Part shown: positions 17,771 through 25,900 of the stretch, piece after piece
Position numbering within the stretch: the first letter of the stretch is position 1
Layout of the letters: each line of letters opens with the position of its first letter
Made by a program: the position numbers and the translations under genes
NCBI RefSeq assembly: GCF_001280125.1
Contig: NZ_LGEG01000246.1
Location: 1-43,335 of the forward strand
Source of the DNA: Streptomyces sp. NRRL F-6492
GTDB lineage: Bacteria; Actinomycetota; Actinomycetes; Streptomycetales; Streptomycetaceae
Length of the DNA: 43,335 nucleotides
Reading direction: 5' to 3'
Notes under the pieces: generated by a model
Seen by the model: the letters and a program-made list of their open reading frames with translations, nothing else
What the model was told of the DNA's origin: nothing
Database searches by the model: none

Positions 17771-18751
17771 GTTCATCCTCGCCGCCCGGGCCACCGCGAC
17801 GACCGCCTTCTCCAAGGCGTACTCGGGGTCGTCGCCCCCGCCCTTCACGCCCGCGTCCGCCTCGGCGACCGCGCGCAGGGCCAGCGAGACCCCGTCCGGG
17901 GTCCAGCCGCGCATCTGCTGCCGCACGCGGTCGATCTTCCAGGGCGGCATGCCCAGCTCCCGCGCGAGGTCGGCGGGGCGGCCGCCCCGGGCCGAGGAGA
18001 GCTTGCCGATGGCCCGCACGCCCTGGGCGAGCGCGCTGGTGATGAGCACGGGTGCGACCCCGGTCGAGAGCGACCAGCGCAGGGCCTCCAGGGCCTCGGC
18101 CGCCCGTCCCTCGACGGCGCGGTCGGCGACGTTGAAGGAGGAGGCCTCGGCGCGGCCCGTGTAGTACCGCCCGACGACGGCCTCGTCGATCGTCCCGTCC
18201 ACGTCGGAGGTCAGCTGCGCGACGGCGGACGCGAGCTCCCGCAGATCGCTGCCGATCGAGTCGACCAGGGCCTGGCAGGCCTCCGGCGTGGCCGACCGGC
18301 CGAGCGCCCGGAACTCCTGCCGCACGAACGTCAGCCGCTCCGCCGGCTTGGTCGTCTTCGGGCAGGCCACCTCCCGCGCCCCCGCCTTGCGCGCGGCGTC
18401 GAGCAGGCCCTTGCCCTTGGCGCCGCCCGCGTGGAGCAGGACGAGGGAGATGTCCTCGACCGGGTCGCCGAGGTAGGCCTTGACGTCCTTGACCGTGTCG
18501 GCGGAGAGGTCCTGGGCGTTCCGCACGATCAGGACCTTGCGCTCGGCGAAGAGCGAGGGGCTGGTGAGCTCGACGAGCGTCCCGGGCTGGAGCTGGTCGG
18601 AGGTGAGGTCGCGCACGTCCGTGTCGGCGTCGGCGGCGCGGGCGGCCGCCACCACCTCCTGGACGGCGCGGTCGAGGAGCAGGTCCTCCTGCCCCACGGC
18701 GAGCGTCACGGGGCCGAGGAGGTCGTCGGGGGAAGTCTTTCTGGTGGCCAT
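17759..18751 (-). CDS. holA: DNA polymerase III subunit delta
   Basis: Clamp-loader subunit that opens the beta sliding clamp. 330 residues with the delta pattern: N-terminal AAA+-like domain without a Walker A motif (LAVGQEDLLLDRAV, SLFAERKVLIVRNAQDLS), domain II, and the helical collar domain near AYALEKAVVAVARAARMNRGA. The frame remains open upstream, but ATG at 18751 (MATRKTSPDDL) begins the homologous region. GATGCT lies 8 nt before it and might be a -10. Divergent from a small gene starting 57 bp away, so they share a promoter region. Its stop sits in a tandem repeat. Confidence 0.9.
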   Translation of the reverse strand: MATRKTSPDDLLGPVTLAVGQEDLLLDRAVQEVVAAARAADADTDVRDLTSDQLQPGTLVELTSPSLFAERKVLIVRNAQDLSADTVKDVKAYLGDPVEDISLVLLHAGGAKGKGLLDAARKAGAREVACPKTTKPAERLTFVRQEFRALGRSATPEACQALVDSIGSDLRELASAVAQLTSDVDGTIDEAVVGRYYTGRAEASSFNVADRAVEGRAAEALEALRWSLSTGVAPVLITSALAQGVRAIGKLSSARGGRPADLARELGMPPWKIDRVRQQMRGWTPDGVSLALRAVAEADAGVKGGGDDPEYALEKAVVAVARAARMNRGA

Positions 18752-18796
18752 CGCGATCCAGCATCCCACGGGCCACCGACAGTCGTGCCCGTGCAC

Positions 18797-18802
18797 GAGA
18801 AT
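18797..18802 (+). promoter_or_regulatory. -10 box of the 18809 gene
   Basis: GAGAAT ends 6 nt before the GTG at 18809, which suggests a leaderless transcript. Confidence 0.45.
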
Positions 18803-18808
18803 GGCGGG

Positions 18809-19051
18809 GTGAGTGAACGACACGTACTGGTGCTCCCCGACCGCGACGCCGCCGAGGAGGTCGCCGGGGAGCTTCCCGACCGCTTCGGCGTGGCCGAGGA
18901 ACCGCAGCTCCTGCGGGACGCCCTGGCCGGGGAGGACGACGCCGAGGACGCGCAGTGGCTGGTGGTCGTCGAGGATCCGGACGGCCGGCTCGACCCGGCG
19001 GCCCTCGACGGCCTCGCCGCCGAGTACGAGGGCTGGCTGGAAGCCCCCTAG
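18809..19051 (+). CDS. Small acidic conserved protein
   Basis: 80-residue acidic soluble protein (MSERHVLVLPDRDAAEEVAG... ending EYEGWLEAP). I do not recognise a family, but the even codon bias, the alternation VLVLPDRDAAEEVAGEL (a beta strand then a helix) and WLVVVEDPDG suggest a small alpha/beta ferredoxin-like fold. The GTG start is in frame 3 of a longer open stretch; I chose it because of the leaderless -10 box and because upstream sequence is antisense to holA. Its TAG stop shares a CTAG with the stop of the convergent YceI-domain gene. Confidence 0.7.
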   Translation: MSERHVLVLPDRDAAEEVAGELPDRFGVAEEPQLLRDALAGEDDAEDAQWLVVVEDPDGRLDPAALDGLAAEYEGWLEAP

Positions 19052-19938
19052 CTCCCGGCCCCCTTGGGCACGATCTGGACGTCCAGGTCGATGCTGATGC
19101 TGGACCCGACGGCCGCGATGCCGCGCGCGAGCAGCGTCTGCCAGGTGAGGGTGAAGTCCTCGCGGTGGAGCTCGGTGGTGGCACGGCAGGCACCCCGGGT
19201 CTCGCCCTCCAGTCCGCTCCCGAGGCCCAGGTACTGGGTGTCGAGGGTCACCGTGCGGCTCACCCCGTGGAGGGTGAGCGCCCCGGTGACGGCCCAGCGG
19301 CTGCCGCCCCGGTGGGTGAAGCGCTCGCTGTAGAACTCCAGCGTCGGGTACGCGCCGACGTCGAGGAAGTCGCCCGAGCGCAGGTGGTCGTCGCGCATCC
19401 GCACCCCGGTGTCGATGGAGGCGGCGTCGATGACGACGTGCATCGCGGAGTGCTCCATGCGGTCGGCGATCCGGACCGCGCCCGCGAAGTCGTTGAACCG
19501 GCCGTGGATCCGGGCCAGTCCGATGTGGCGCGCCGTGAACCCGATCTGCGAGTGCGTCGGATCGATCTCCCAGTCGCCCGGCTCCGGGAGCGGGGGCTGC
19601 GGGGCGACCTGGAGCAGGACGTCGCCGAGGCCGGTGTGGACGCCCTCGGTGACGACGGCGCCGCCGTGGTGCGGCGTGTAGCCCTCGGCGGTGACCGCGA
19701 GCCGGTACTCGCCGGCCGGTACGGTCGCGAGCGCGGTGCCGTACGGGTCGGTCTCCCCGGCCAGCACCTTGCGTCCCGCCGCGTCGCTGACGACGAACTC
19801 GGCCTGCCGGACGGGCTCGTGCACGGGGTCGAGCACCCGGCAGCTCAGCACTCCCGCCGAGGACGGGACGGTGAGACCGGCGAGCGGCCCGCCCCGCGCG
19901 ACGTTCCCCCCGCGCTTCCCGAAGAGACGATCGAACAT
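19048..19938 (-). CDS. YceI-family protein with N-terminal carboxypeptidase-regulatory-like domain
   Basis: 296-residue two-domain protein. Residues about 28-112 look like a transthyretin/carboxypeptidase-regulatory-like beta sandwich (GVLSCRVLDPVHEPV, GEYRLAVTAEGYTPHHGG). Residues about 122-293 form the YceI lipocalin-like domain that binds polyisoprenoids or similar lipids (WEIDPTHSQIGFTARHIGLARIHGRF, HLRSGDFLDVGAYPTLEF). Typical YceI proteins are exported, but no signal peptide or membrane helix is visible here, so it should be cytosolic. The ligand is unknown. It ends tail to tail with the 80-residue gene and follows the arylamine N-acetyltransferase in the same direction after an AT-rich gap. 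Confidence 0.85.
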   Translation of the reverse strand: MFDRLFGKRGGNVARGGPLAGLTVPSSAGVLSCRVLDPVHEPVRQAEFVVSDAAGRKVLAGETDPYGTALATVPAGEYRLAVTAEGYTPHHGGAVVTEGVHTGLGDVLLQVAPQPPLPEPGDWEIDPTHSQIGFTARHIGLARIHGRFNDFAGAVRIADRMEHSAMHVVIDAASIDTGVRMRDDHLRSGDFLDVGAYPTLEFYSERFTHRGGSRWAVTGALTLHGVSRTVTLDTQYLGLGSGLEGETRGACRATTELHREDFTLTWQTLLARGIAAVGSSISIDLDVQIVPKGAGS

Positions 19939-20037
19939 TCTTCACGCACCCCCGTGCGACTCGTTCACTATGCAACGAATTCGCATTCGATCACCATTGA
20001 GTCGTTCGAGGCAAACCGGAGCAAGTGTCGGCAAGTG
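19939..20037. promoter_or_regulatory. AT-rich intergenic region upstream of the YceI gene
   Basis: This 99-bp gap is distinctly less GC-rich than its surroundings. It contains a CGAATTCG palindrome, GCAAGTGT twice with a 10-bp period (20021-20028 and 20031-20038) and GACTCGTTC/GAGTCGTTC repeats. It probably holds the YceI promoter and a regulator site; I cannot assign which. Confidence 0.4.
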
Positions 20038-20934
20038 TTACCGGGAGTCCGAATTGGCGCCCTCGTTCCGTACGGAGGGCTGCGCCACGACGGGCAGCGC
20101 GTCGAGTTCGATGCCGAACAGCTCCCGGTACGCCTCCCGCACCTCGTCGTCCCCGTCGAGGATCCGCTCGTCGCGCTCGCCGTGGGCGCGGGTGATCAGC
20201 TTGGCGCCGCTGAGGGTGATCCGGCCCTCTTCGGTGAGCCGGGAGCAGACGAGGGAGCGCGGGAAGTGCGAGTCGGGCGAGGTCCGGTGGTACCAGGCCC
20301 CGGCCGTGAAGTCGGCGAGTTCGCGCGGCCGGATCTCCATGCGGTACTGGGGCTTCCCGTCCCGCAGCACGTCCAGGTCGCCGTCGGCGGTCTCCGTGAT
20401 CCGGAAGACACCGCCCGGGTCCTCCTGGTCGTCGCGCGCGTCGAAGGCCAGCGGGAAGTGGCTGTGGTCGCCGAACCCGACGTCGGCCAGCCACCGCTCC
20501 CCCTCCACCGTCTCCACCCGCAACGCCATGTGGTCGTACGGGATGCCCAGCTTCCCGCCCTCCCCGACGACCCGCGCCTGGAGCAGCTCGACCCCGTAAC
20601 CGAGCCCCCTCAGCAGCACGGCGAACGCGGTGTTGATCTCGTAGCAGAAGCCGCCCCTGCGCGCGCCGACCACCTTGTCGAGGAGCGCCTTCTCGTCCAG
20701 GACGACGGGCTCGCCGAGGTGGATCGAGAGGTTCTCGAAGGGCACGGTCCGCAGGTGGAGCAGGTGCAGTTCGCGCAGCGCGGCGGCGTCCGCGCGCACC
20801 GGCCGCTCCGCCCCGATGCGCCGCAGATAGGCCTCGACCTCGGACGACGCGGGAACGAAGGGCGCGGGCGGGACGGAAGAACCCCGCGGCGCCGGGGACT
20901 CGGCCCCGACGGCGGGTGTCGGCTGTGTGGTCAT
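20038..20934 (-). CDS. Arylamine N-acetyltransferase
   Basis: Acetyl-CoA-dependent enzyme that acetylates arylamines, hydrazines or related metabolites through a Cys-His-Asp triad. The triad is visible: Cys97 in RRGGFCYEIN, His135 in YDHMALRV and Asp151 in WLADVGFGD. 298 residues, normal for bacterial NATs, with a Pro-rich N-terminal extension of about 30 residues. I chose the ATG at 20934, which has CAGACT 6 nt upstream; an ATG 165 bp earlier would run into the comEC region. In actinomycetes related NATs sometimes act in antibiotic amide formation, but no such cluster is here, so a housekeeping detoxification role is more likely. Confidence 0.9.
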   Translation of the reverse strand: MTTQPTPAVGAESPAPRGSSVPPAPFVPASSEVEAYLRRIGAERPVRADAAALRELHLLHLRTVPFENLSIHLGEPVVLDEKALLDKVVGARRGGFCYEINTAFAVLLRGLGYGVELLQARVVGEGGKLGIPYDHMALRVETVEGERWLADVGFGDHSHFPLAFDARDDQEDPGGVFRITETADGDLDVLRDGKPQYRMEIRPRELADFTAGAWYHRTSPDSHFPRSLVCSRLTEEGRITLSGAKLITRAHGERDERILDGDDEVREAYRELFGIELDALPVVAQPSVRNEGANSDSR

Positions 20935-20940
20935 ACCGAC

Positions 20941-20946
20941 AGTCTG
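20941..20946 (-). promoter_or_regulatory. -10 box of the arylamine N-acetyltransferase gene
   Basis: CAGACT ends 6 nt before the ATG at 20934. The match to TANNNT is imperfect. Confidence 0.4.
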
Positions 20947-21007
20947 CCGGGCCGCCGCCCTCCCTCCCGCCCCGACAATCACCGATTCCCCTTCCCCGAC
21001 AAAGAGT

Positions 21008-23563
21008 TCACTCCCCCTTCGGTACGGCCACGAGCCCCCTACCCGCGCCCACCACCGCGATCGCCCCGTCCCGATCGGTCCGCAGCACCCGCGCCCCACC
21101 GCCCCGCAGCGCCTCCAGCGTCCGGGGCGAGGGATGCCCGTACAGGTTGTCCCGGCCCGCTGACACCAGCGCGAGCCTCGGCCGTACGGCCCGTATCAGC
21201 GCCGGATCCTGGTGCGCGGAACCGTGGTGGGCGACCTTGAGGACGTCCACCGGCGCGAGCCCCGGATGAACCCGTAACAGCGCCCGCTGCGCCGGCGGCT
21301 CCAGGTCCCCGAGCAACAGCAGACTCAGCCCTCCGGCGGCCCGGACGAGCAGCGTGACACTGGCGTCATTGGGCCCTTCGAACGACCCCCCGGCGTACGG
21401 GGCCCGCCCGGCCCTCGGCCACGGCCAGAGCACCCGCCACTCCAGGGTCCCGATCCTCCGCGTCTCCCCCGGCTCGGCGCGGACCATCGGCACCCGGGCA
21501 GCGGCCGCCGTCCGCCGCACGAACGCGGCCTGGCCGGGTGGCTCTTCGAGCCCCGTCGTCTGGATCGCCCCCACCGACCGCCCCCGAAGCACCCCCGGGA
21601 GCCCGGCCACGTGGTCCGCGTGGAAGTGGGTGAGGACCAGCAACGGCACCCGTCTCACCCCGAGTTCCCGCAGGCAGCGGTCCACCGGTACGGGGTCGGG
21701 GCCCGCGTCCACCACGACGGCGGAGTCCCCGCCCGCCGCGAGCACGGTCGCGTCGCCCTGGCCCACCTGGCACATCGCGAACACCCAGTCCGGCGGCGGC
21801 CATCCGGTGGCCCACCGGGTCAGCGGCGCCGGGCGCACCACGGCGAGCAGGAGCAGACCGGCGGCGAGCGCGCCGACCGCGCCCCGGTACGGCAGTCCGC
21901 GCACCCCGAGGACCACGGTCACGGTGAGCAGCGCGAGGGCAAGCCCGCCCCACCACCCGCCGGGCCAGGCCAGCTCCGCCCCCGGCAGCGCGCTCCCGGT
22001 GCGGGCCACCCACGCGATCCACCCGGCCGGCCATCCCGCCACCCACGCCAGGCCCTCCGCCGCCGGCATCCAGAGCGCCGCCAGGGCCAGTGCGGCGAAC
22101 CCGCACACCGTCGCGGGCGCCACGGCGAGTTCCGCGAAGAGGTTCGCCGGGATCGCGACCAGGCTCACCCGGGCCGCGAAGACCGCCACGACCGGGGCAC
22201 ACACCGCCTGCGCCGCCAGGGCCGCGGCCAGCGCCTCCGCCAACCGGCCGGGCACCCGGCGCCGGCGCAGCGCGTCGCTCCACCGGGGAGCGATCGTCAG
22301 CAGCGCCCCGGTGGCCAGGACCGAGAGCAGGAACCCGTAACTCCGCGCGAGCCAGGGGTCGTAGAGCACCAGGACGAGGGCGGCGGCGGCCAACGCGGGG
22401 ACCAGCGACCGCCTGCGCCCCGTGCCGATCGCGAGCAGCGCGACGAATCCGCAGGCGGCGGCACGCAGCACGCTCGGATCGGGCCGGCAGACGATCACGA
22501 AGACGAGCGTCAGACCTCCTCCGGCCACCGCGGTGGCCCGCAGCGACAGCCCGAGCCGGGGCGCGAGCCCACCCCGCTCCGCCCGGTGCGCCCGCCCGGG
22601 ACGCCCGATCAGCAGAAGGAGCACGATGGTCAGGTTGCTGCCGGAGACTGCCAGCAGATGTGTGAGATCGGTGGCTTCGAAGGCGTCCCTCAGCTCGGGG
22701 CCGATCCGGGAGGTGTCCCCGACGACCAGGCCGGGCAGCAGGGCCCGCGCGTCGGGGTCCAGCCCCTCGGTCGCCCTCCGCAGGCCCTCGCGCAACTCCC
22801 CCGCCGTCCGTTGCGGCGCGTTCGGCCGGCCCACGATCCGGGGCGGGCCCGATCCGTCGACCTTGAGCACCGCCGCGAACGGTTCGCCCGGGCGCGACGG
22901 CGGTGCGAGCCGGCCCCCGACCCGCAGCCGGGTGGAGGGCAGGAGCCGCAGCCACTCCGCTCGCCCCTCCCCCGACGGAACGATCAGCAGGACCGGCGCC
23001 CGGGTCCGGTGGACCGAACCGTCCGACCGCTCGACCCGGGTCACCTCACCGTCCAGGACGACCGAGACCGGGGCCATGGCGTTGCCCCGCACCTTGGGCC
23101 GGGTGAGCCGCGGGTCGGAGGTCACCGCCACCTCAAGGCGCGCCCGCGCGTACTCCTCGGCCAGGACCGGCACGGGCCCGCGCCGCAGGTCCGCCGCGTG
23201 CAACCCCGCCGAGGCGGCCCCGGCCGCGGCACACAGCAGGACCCCGGCCCACGCGGTGGCCCGCAACCGCCGCCCTGCGGCGACCCCCGGCGGGGCCGCA
23301 CCGTGCCTCCTTCGCCGGGCCGCCCCACGACTCCCCTCGGGGTCTCCGCGCCGCCGGACCGCGCCCCGCGCCAGCAGGACCGCCGCCCCCGCCAGACAGG
23401 CCGCGACACCGGTCGCCGTCCACCACCCGGTGACGCCCACGGCACAGGCCGCGGCCGCCCAGGCCGCCGCCGCGAGGGGAACGAGCCGCAGGTCGGTCGG
23501 CCCTTCCCGTCGGACCGGCCCCCGAGCCTCCGTCTCCATCTCCGTAGCGATCTCCCCGCCCAC
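21008..23563 (-). CDS. comEC: ComEC/Rec2-family membrane protein
   Basis: Polytopic protein of the DNA-uptake channel family. After an N-terminal membrane segment and soluble domain there is a competence-type transmembrane region (DLTHLLAVSGSNLTIVLLLL is the hallmark), then a C-terminal metallo-beta-lactamase domain with LTHFHADHVAGLPG around residue 645 and HHGSAHQD later. About 851 residues. I start at the GTG at 23563, 14 bp after comEA, with GAGG at good spacing; an ATG 24 bp downstream is almost as good. The open frame further upstream overlaps comEA and is not homologous. Streptomycetes are not known for natural competence, so the role is open. Confidence 0.9.
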   Translation of the reverse strand: MGGEIATEMETEARGPVRREGPTDLRLVPLAAAAWAAAACAVGVTGWWTATGVAACLAGAAVLLARGAVRRRGDPEGSRGAARRRRHGAAPPGVAAGRRLRATAWAGVLLCAAAGAASAGLHAADLRRGPVPVLAEEYARARLEVAVTSDPRLTRPKVRGNAMAPVSVVLDGEVTRVERSDGSVHRTRAPVLLIVPSGEGRAEWLRLLPSTRLRVGGRLAPPSRPGEPFAAVLKVDGSGPPRIVGRPNAPQRTAGELREGLRRATEGLDPDARALLPGLVVGDTSRIGPELRDAFEATDLTHLLAVSGSNLTIVLLLLIGRPGRAHRAERGGLAPRLGLSLRATAVAGGGLTLVFVIVCRPDPSVLRAAACGFVALLAIGTGRRRSLVPALAAAALVLVLYDPWLARSYGFLLSVLATGALLTIAPRWSDALRRRRVPGRLAEALAAALAAQAVCAPVVAVFAARVSLVAIPANLFAELAVAPATVCGFAALALAALWMPAAEGLAWVAGWPAGWIAWVARTGSALPGAELAWPGGWWGGLALALLTVTVVLGVRGLPYRGAVGALAAGLLLLAVVRPAPLTRWATGWPPPDWVFAMCQVGQGDATVLAAGGDSAVVVDAGPDPVPVDRCLRELGVRRVPLLVLTHFHADHVAGLPGVLRGRSVGAIQTTGLEEPPGQAAFVRRTAAAARVPMVRAEPGETRRIGTLEWRVLWPWPRAGRAPYAGGSFEGPNDASVTLLVRAAGGLSLLLLGDLEPPAQRALLRVHPGLAPVDVLKVAHHGSAHQDPALIRAVRPRLALVSAGRDNLYGHPSPRTLEALRGGGARVLRTDRDGAIAVVGAGRGLVAVPKGE

Positions 23564-23577
23564 TCCCCCGTCCCGCC

Positions 23578-24762
23578 TCACGGCCGGACCAATGGTTCGA
23601 GGTCGGCGAACCGCCGCTCGCCGATGCCGCTGACCTCCCGCAGCTCGCCCACCGACCGGAAGCCGCCGTGTTCCGTGCGGTGGTCGATGATGTGCTGGGC
23701 GAGGACCGGCCCGACGCCCGGGAGGGTGTCGAGCTGCTCCACCGTGGCCGTGTTGAGGCTCACCGGCGCCCCCGGCACCCCTCCTGCCCCTGCGGTGCCT
23801 CCCGCACCTCCCCCGCCTCCGGGCACGGGCCCGCCCACCGGTGCCCCCGGCACGTCGACCAAGACCTGTTCGCCGTCGGACAGGACACGGGCCCGGTTGA
23901 TTCCGGTGAGATCGGCGCCGGACCGCACCCCTCCCGCCGCCCGCAGGGCGTCCGCCACCCGCGAACCCGCGGGCAGGGTCAGCACCCCCGGCCTGCGCAC
24001 CTTCCCGCCCACGTCGACGACGACCCCGGCACCGGAGGGAGCGGGCGACACGGGTGGGGCGGGCGGTGGCGGCCCCACTCCCCGCGGTTCCTGCCGGCCC
24101 TCCGGCTCCGCCCCGGCCCGCCCTGCGGGCACGGCCGTCGCGGGGGCGGCACGAACGAGTTCGGGAGCGCGTACCGGCTCCGGCCGCCCCGTCCAGAAGT
24201 AGCCGGCCGCGAGCCCCACGGCCACGACCAGGACCATGGCCAGCGCGGCCAGCGTCCTCGGTTCCAGCCCGCACCGGGTCTGCATCCACAGTGGTGTCCG
24301 ATCCCGGATCCCCGCCACCAGCCGTTGCCGCGCCCCGGGCGGAGAGGCCGGCGAAGCGACCCGTTCCGACCCCTCCGGCGCCTCCTCCACCCCGGGCGCC
24401 GCCACCTCGGCGGACGGCTGCTCCGGTGGGGACGCCGTCGGGAACAGCGCGTCCCCCCGTCGCCGTACGACACCCCCGGGCCCTTCGGCGGGCCGCCCGC
24501 CGACCCGGGTGCGCCCCCGCCCCCGCCCGGGAGGCGAACCACGCCCTCCGGGGCGACCGCGCCCGTCCGAACCGGCCTCCCGGCCGGGCCCACCCGCCGG
24601 ACCACCGGCCGCCCTCACGGCTCCGGCCGTCCTCAAAGAGCCAGCCGTCCCCACGGCCCCGGTCGTCCCCACGCTTCCGGTCGTCCCCACGATTCCGGGA
24701 ACAACCGTGCCCGTGGTTCCGGCGACGGCGGTGGTCGATGCGATGCGTGTACGAAGCGTCAT
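23578..24762 (-). CDS. comEA: ComEA-family helix-hairpin-helix DNA-binding protein
   Basis: 394-residue membrane-anchored DNA-binding protein. A long low-complexity cytoplasmic N-terminus (1-165) holds VGTTG/VGTAG-like repeats (about 15-42) and a Pro/Arg/Gly-rich stretch. One membrane helix (170-190), a Pro-rich linker, an SLBB domain (246-304), a Gly-rich linker and a C-terminal HhH pair follow (SLNTATVEQLDTLPGVGP and SGIGERRFADLEPL, 335-392). Classical ComEA has a very short N-terminus, so the 165-residue extension is notable. The ATG at 24762 has TACGGT 7 nt upstream. Upstream of comEC with a 14-bp gap, so the two form an operon. Confidence 0.9.
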   Translation of the reverse strand: MTLRTRIASTTAVAGTTGTVVPGIVGTTGSVGTTGAVGTAGSLRTAGAVRAAGGPAGGPGREAGSDGRGRPGGRGSPPGRGRGRTRVGGRPAEGPGGVVRRRGDALFPTASPPEQPSAEVAAPGVEEAPEGSERVASPASPPGARQRLVAGIRDRTPLWMQTRCGLEPRTLAALAMVLVVAVGLAAGYFWTGRPEPVRAPELVRAAPATAVPAGRAGAEPEGRQEPRGVGPPPPAPPVSPAPSGAGVVVDVGGKVRRPGVLTLPAGSRVADALRAAGGVRSGADLTGINRARVLSDGEQVLVDVPGAPVGGPVPGGGGGAGGTAGAGGVPGAPVSLNTATVEQLDTLPGVGPVLAQHIIDHRTEHGGFRSVGELREVSGIGERRFADLEPLVRP

Positions 24763-24769
24763 GCCTGTG

Positions 24770-24775
24770 ACCGTA
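24770..24775 (-). promoter_or_regulatory. -10 box of comEA-comEC
   Basis: TACGGT ends 7 nt before the ATG at 24762, consistent with a leaderless transcript. It supports that start over an in-frame ATG further upstream. Confidence 0.5.
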
Positions 24776-24880
24776 GAGATCACGGATGCCCCGTGCCGGT
24801 CTCCCTCACGGTCCGTGGACAGCGGTCCCGCTGTGGAAAACTCCGTCACCCTCACGGGGACGAACGGCACGTGACCAGCA

Positions 24881-24920
24881 CGTAAGCGGTGGTCTCAGCG
24901 CGTAAGCGATGGTCTCAGCG
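24881..24920. repeat. 20-bp tandem duplication at the degV stop
   Basis: CGTAAGCGGTGGTCTCAGCG at 24881-24900 and the same with one mismatch at 24901-24920. The second copy contains the degV stop (24915-24917), so the end of the gene has been duplicated downstream. Confidence 0.95.
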
Positions 24921-25760
24921 CGGTGAGACGACGACCGCGAGGAGCCCGGGCCCCGTGTGGGCGCCGATGACCGCGCCCACCTCACTGACGTGAAACTCCC
25001 CGATCCCCGGGACGCGCTCCCGGAGCCGGTCCGCGAGCGTGGCGGCGCGCTCCGGCGCGGACAGGTGGTGCACGGCGATGTCGACCGGCCCGGAGCCGGC
25101 CCGCTCCACCGCGATCTCCTCCAGGCGCGCGATGGCCTTCGAGGCCGTCCGCACCTTCTCCTGCAGTTCGATCCGCCCGCCGTCGAGTTCGAGGAGGGGC
25201 TTCACCGCGAACGCGGAGCCCAGCAGCGCCTGCGCGGTGCCGATGCGCCCGCCCCGGCGCAGGTAGTCCAGGGTGTCGACGTAGAAGAAGGCGGAGATTC
25301 CGGCGGCGCGCTTCTCGGCCGCCGCCACGGCCTCGTCGAGCGAGCCTCCGGCCTCCACGGTCTGCGCCGCCGCCAGGGCGCAGAAGCCCAGCGCCATCCC
25401 CATCATGCGGGTGTCCACCACGCGCACGGGCACGGGGGCGTCCTTCGCGGCGAGCACGGCCGCGTCGTAGGTCCCGGAGACCTCTGCGGACAGGTGGAGC
25501 GAGACGACGCCCCGCGCACCGGCCTCGGCGGCCTCGCGGTAGGTCTCGGCGAAGACCTCGGGGCTGGGGCGGGAGGTGGTGACGGGCCGCCGCTTCTGGA
25601 GGGCCTGGGCGAGGGCTTCGGCCGAGATCTCCGTGCCCTCCTCCAGGGCGCGGTCGCCGATGACGACGGTCAGCGGGACCGTGGTGATCGCGTGCCGCTC
25701 CCTCGTCTGGCGTGGCAGGTAGGCCGTGGAATCGGTGACGATCGCGACATGCCGGGACAT
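24915..25760 (-). CDS. DegV family fatty-acid-binding protein
   Basis: 281-residue soluble protein of the DegV/FakB family, which binds a fatty acid and in some bacteria presents it to a kinase for phospholipid synthesis. Family marks: IVTDSTAYLP near the N-terminus, TTSRPSP at 61-67, SAEVSGTYDAA at 91-101 and the C-terminal VGAVIGAHTGPG. The ATG is supported by TAACCT 7 nt upstream. No DAK-domain kinase partner lies next to it, so whether it acts as FakB is open. It follows comEA in the same direction on an independent promoter. Confidence 0.9.
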   Translation of the reverse strand: MSRHVAIVTDSTAYLPRQTRERHAITTVPLTVVIGDRALEEGTEISAEALAQALQKRRPVTTSRPSPEVFAETYREAAEAGARGVVSLHLSAEVSGTYDAAVLAAKDAPVPVRVVDTRMMGMALGFCALAAAQTVEAGGSLDEAVAAAEKRAAGISAFFYVDTLDYLRRGGRIGTAQALLGSAFAVKPLLELDGGRIELQEKVRTASKAIARLEEIAVERAGSGPVDIAVHHLSAPERAATLADRLRERVPGIGEFHVSEVGAVIGAHTGPGLLAVVVSPR

Positions 25761-25767
25761 GAGCGGG

Positions 25768-25773
25768 AGGTTA
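25768..25773 (-). promoter_or_regulatory. -10 box of the degV gene
   Basis: TAACCT ends 7 nt before the ATG at 25760, which suggests a leaderless transcript. Confidence 0.5.
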
Positions 25774-25900
25774 CCCGCCGGGACCCCCGCACGGCAGCCC
25801 GGCCCCCCACCGGATCACCGGGCGTCGGCGAGTACCGGCCCCTGTCCTGTCCCCCTTCCGCCCCCGTCCCGCCTCCGACCGGCCCCGGTCGGCCGTGCCG

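Noticed and set aside
20038..20934. Arylamine N-acetyltransferase as an amide synthase of an ansamycin-type cluster
   Set aside because: No polyketide synthase or tailoring gene in the window; the enzyme has the ordinary NAT layout.
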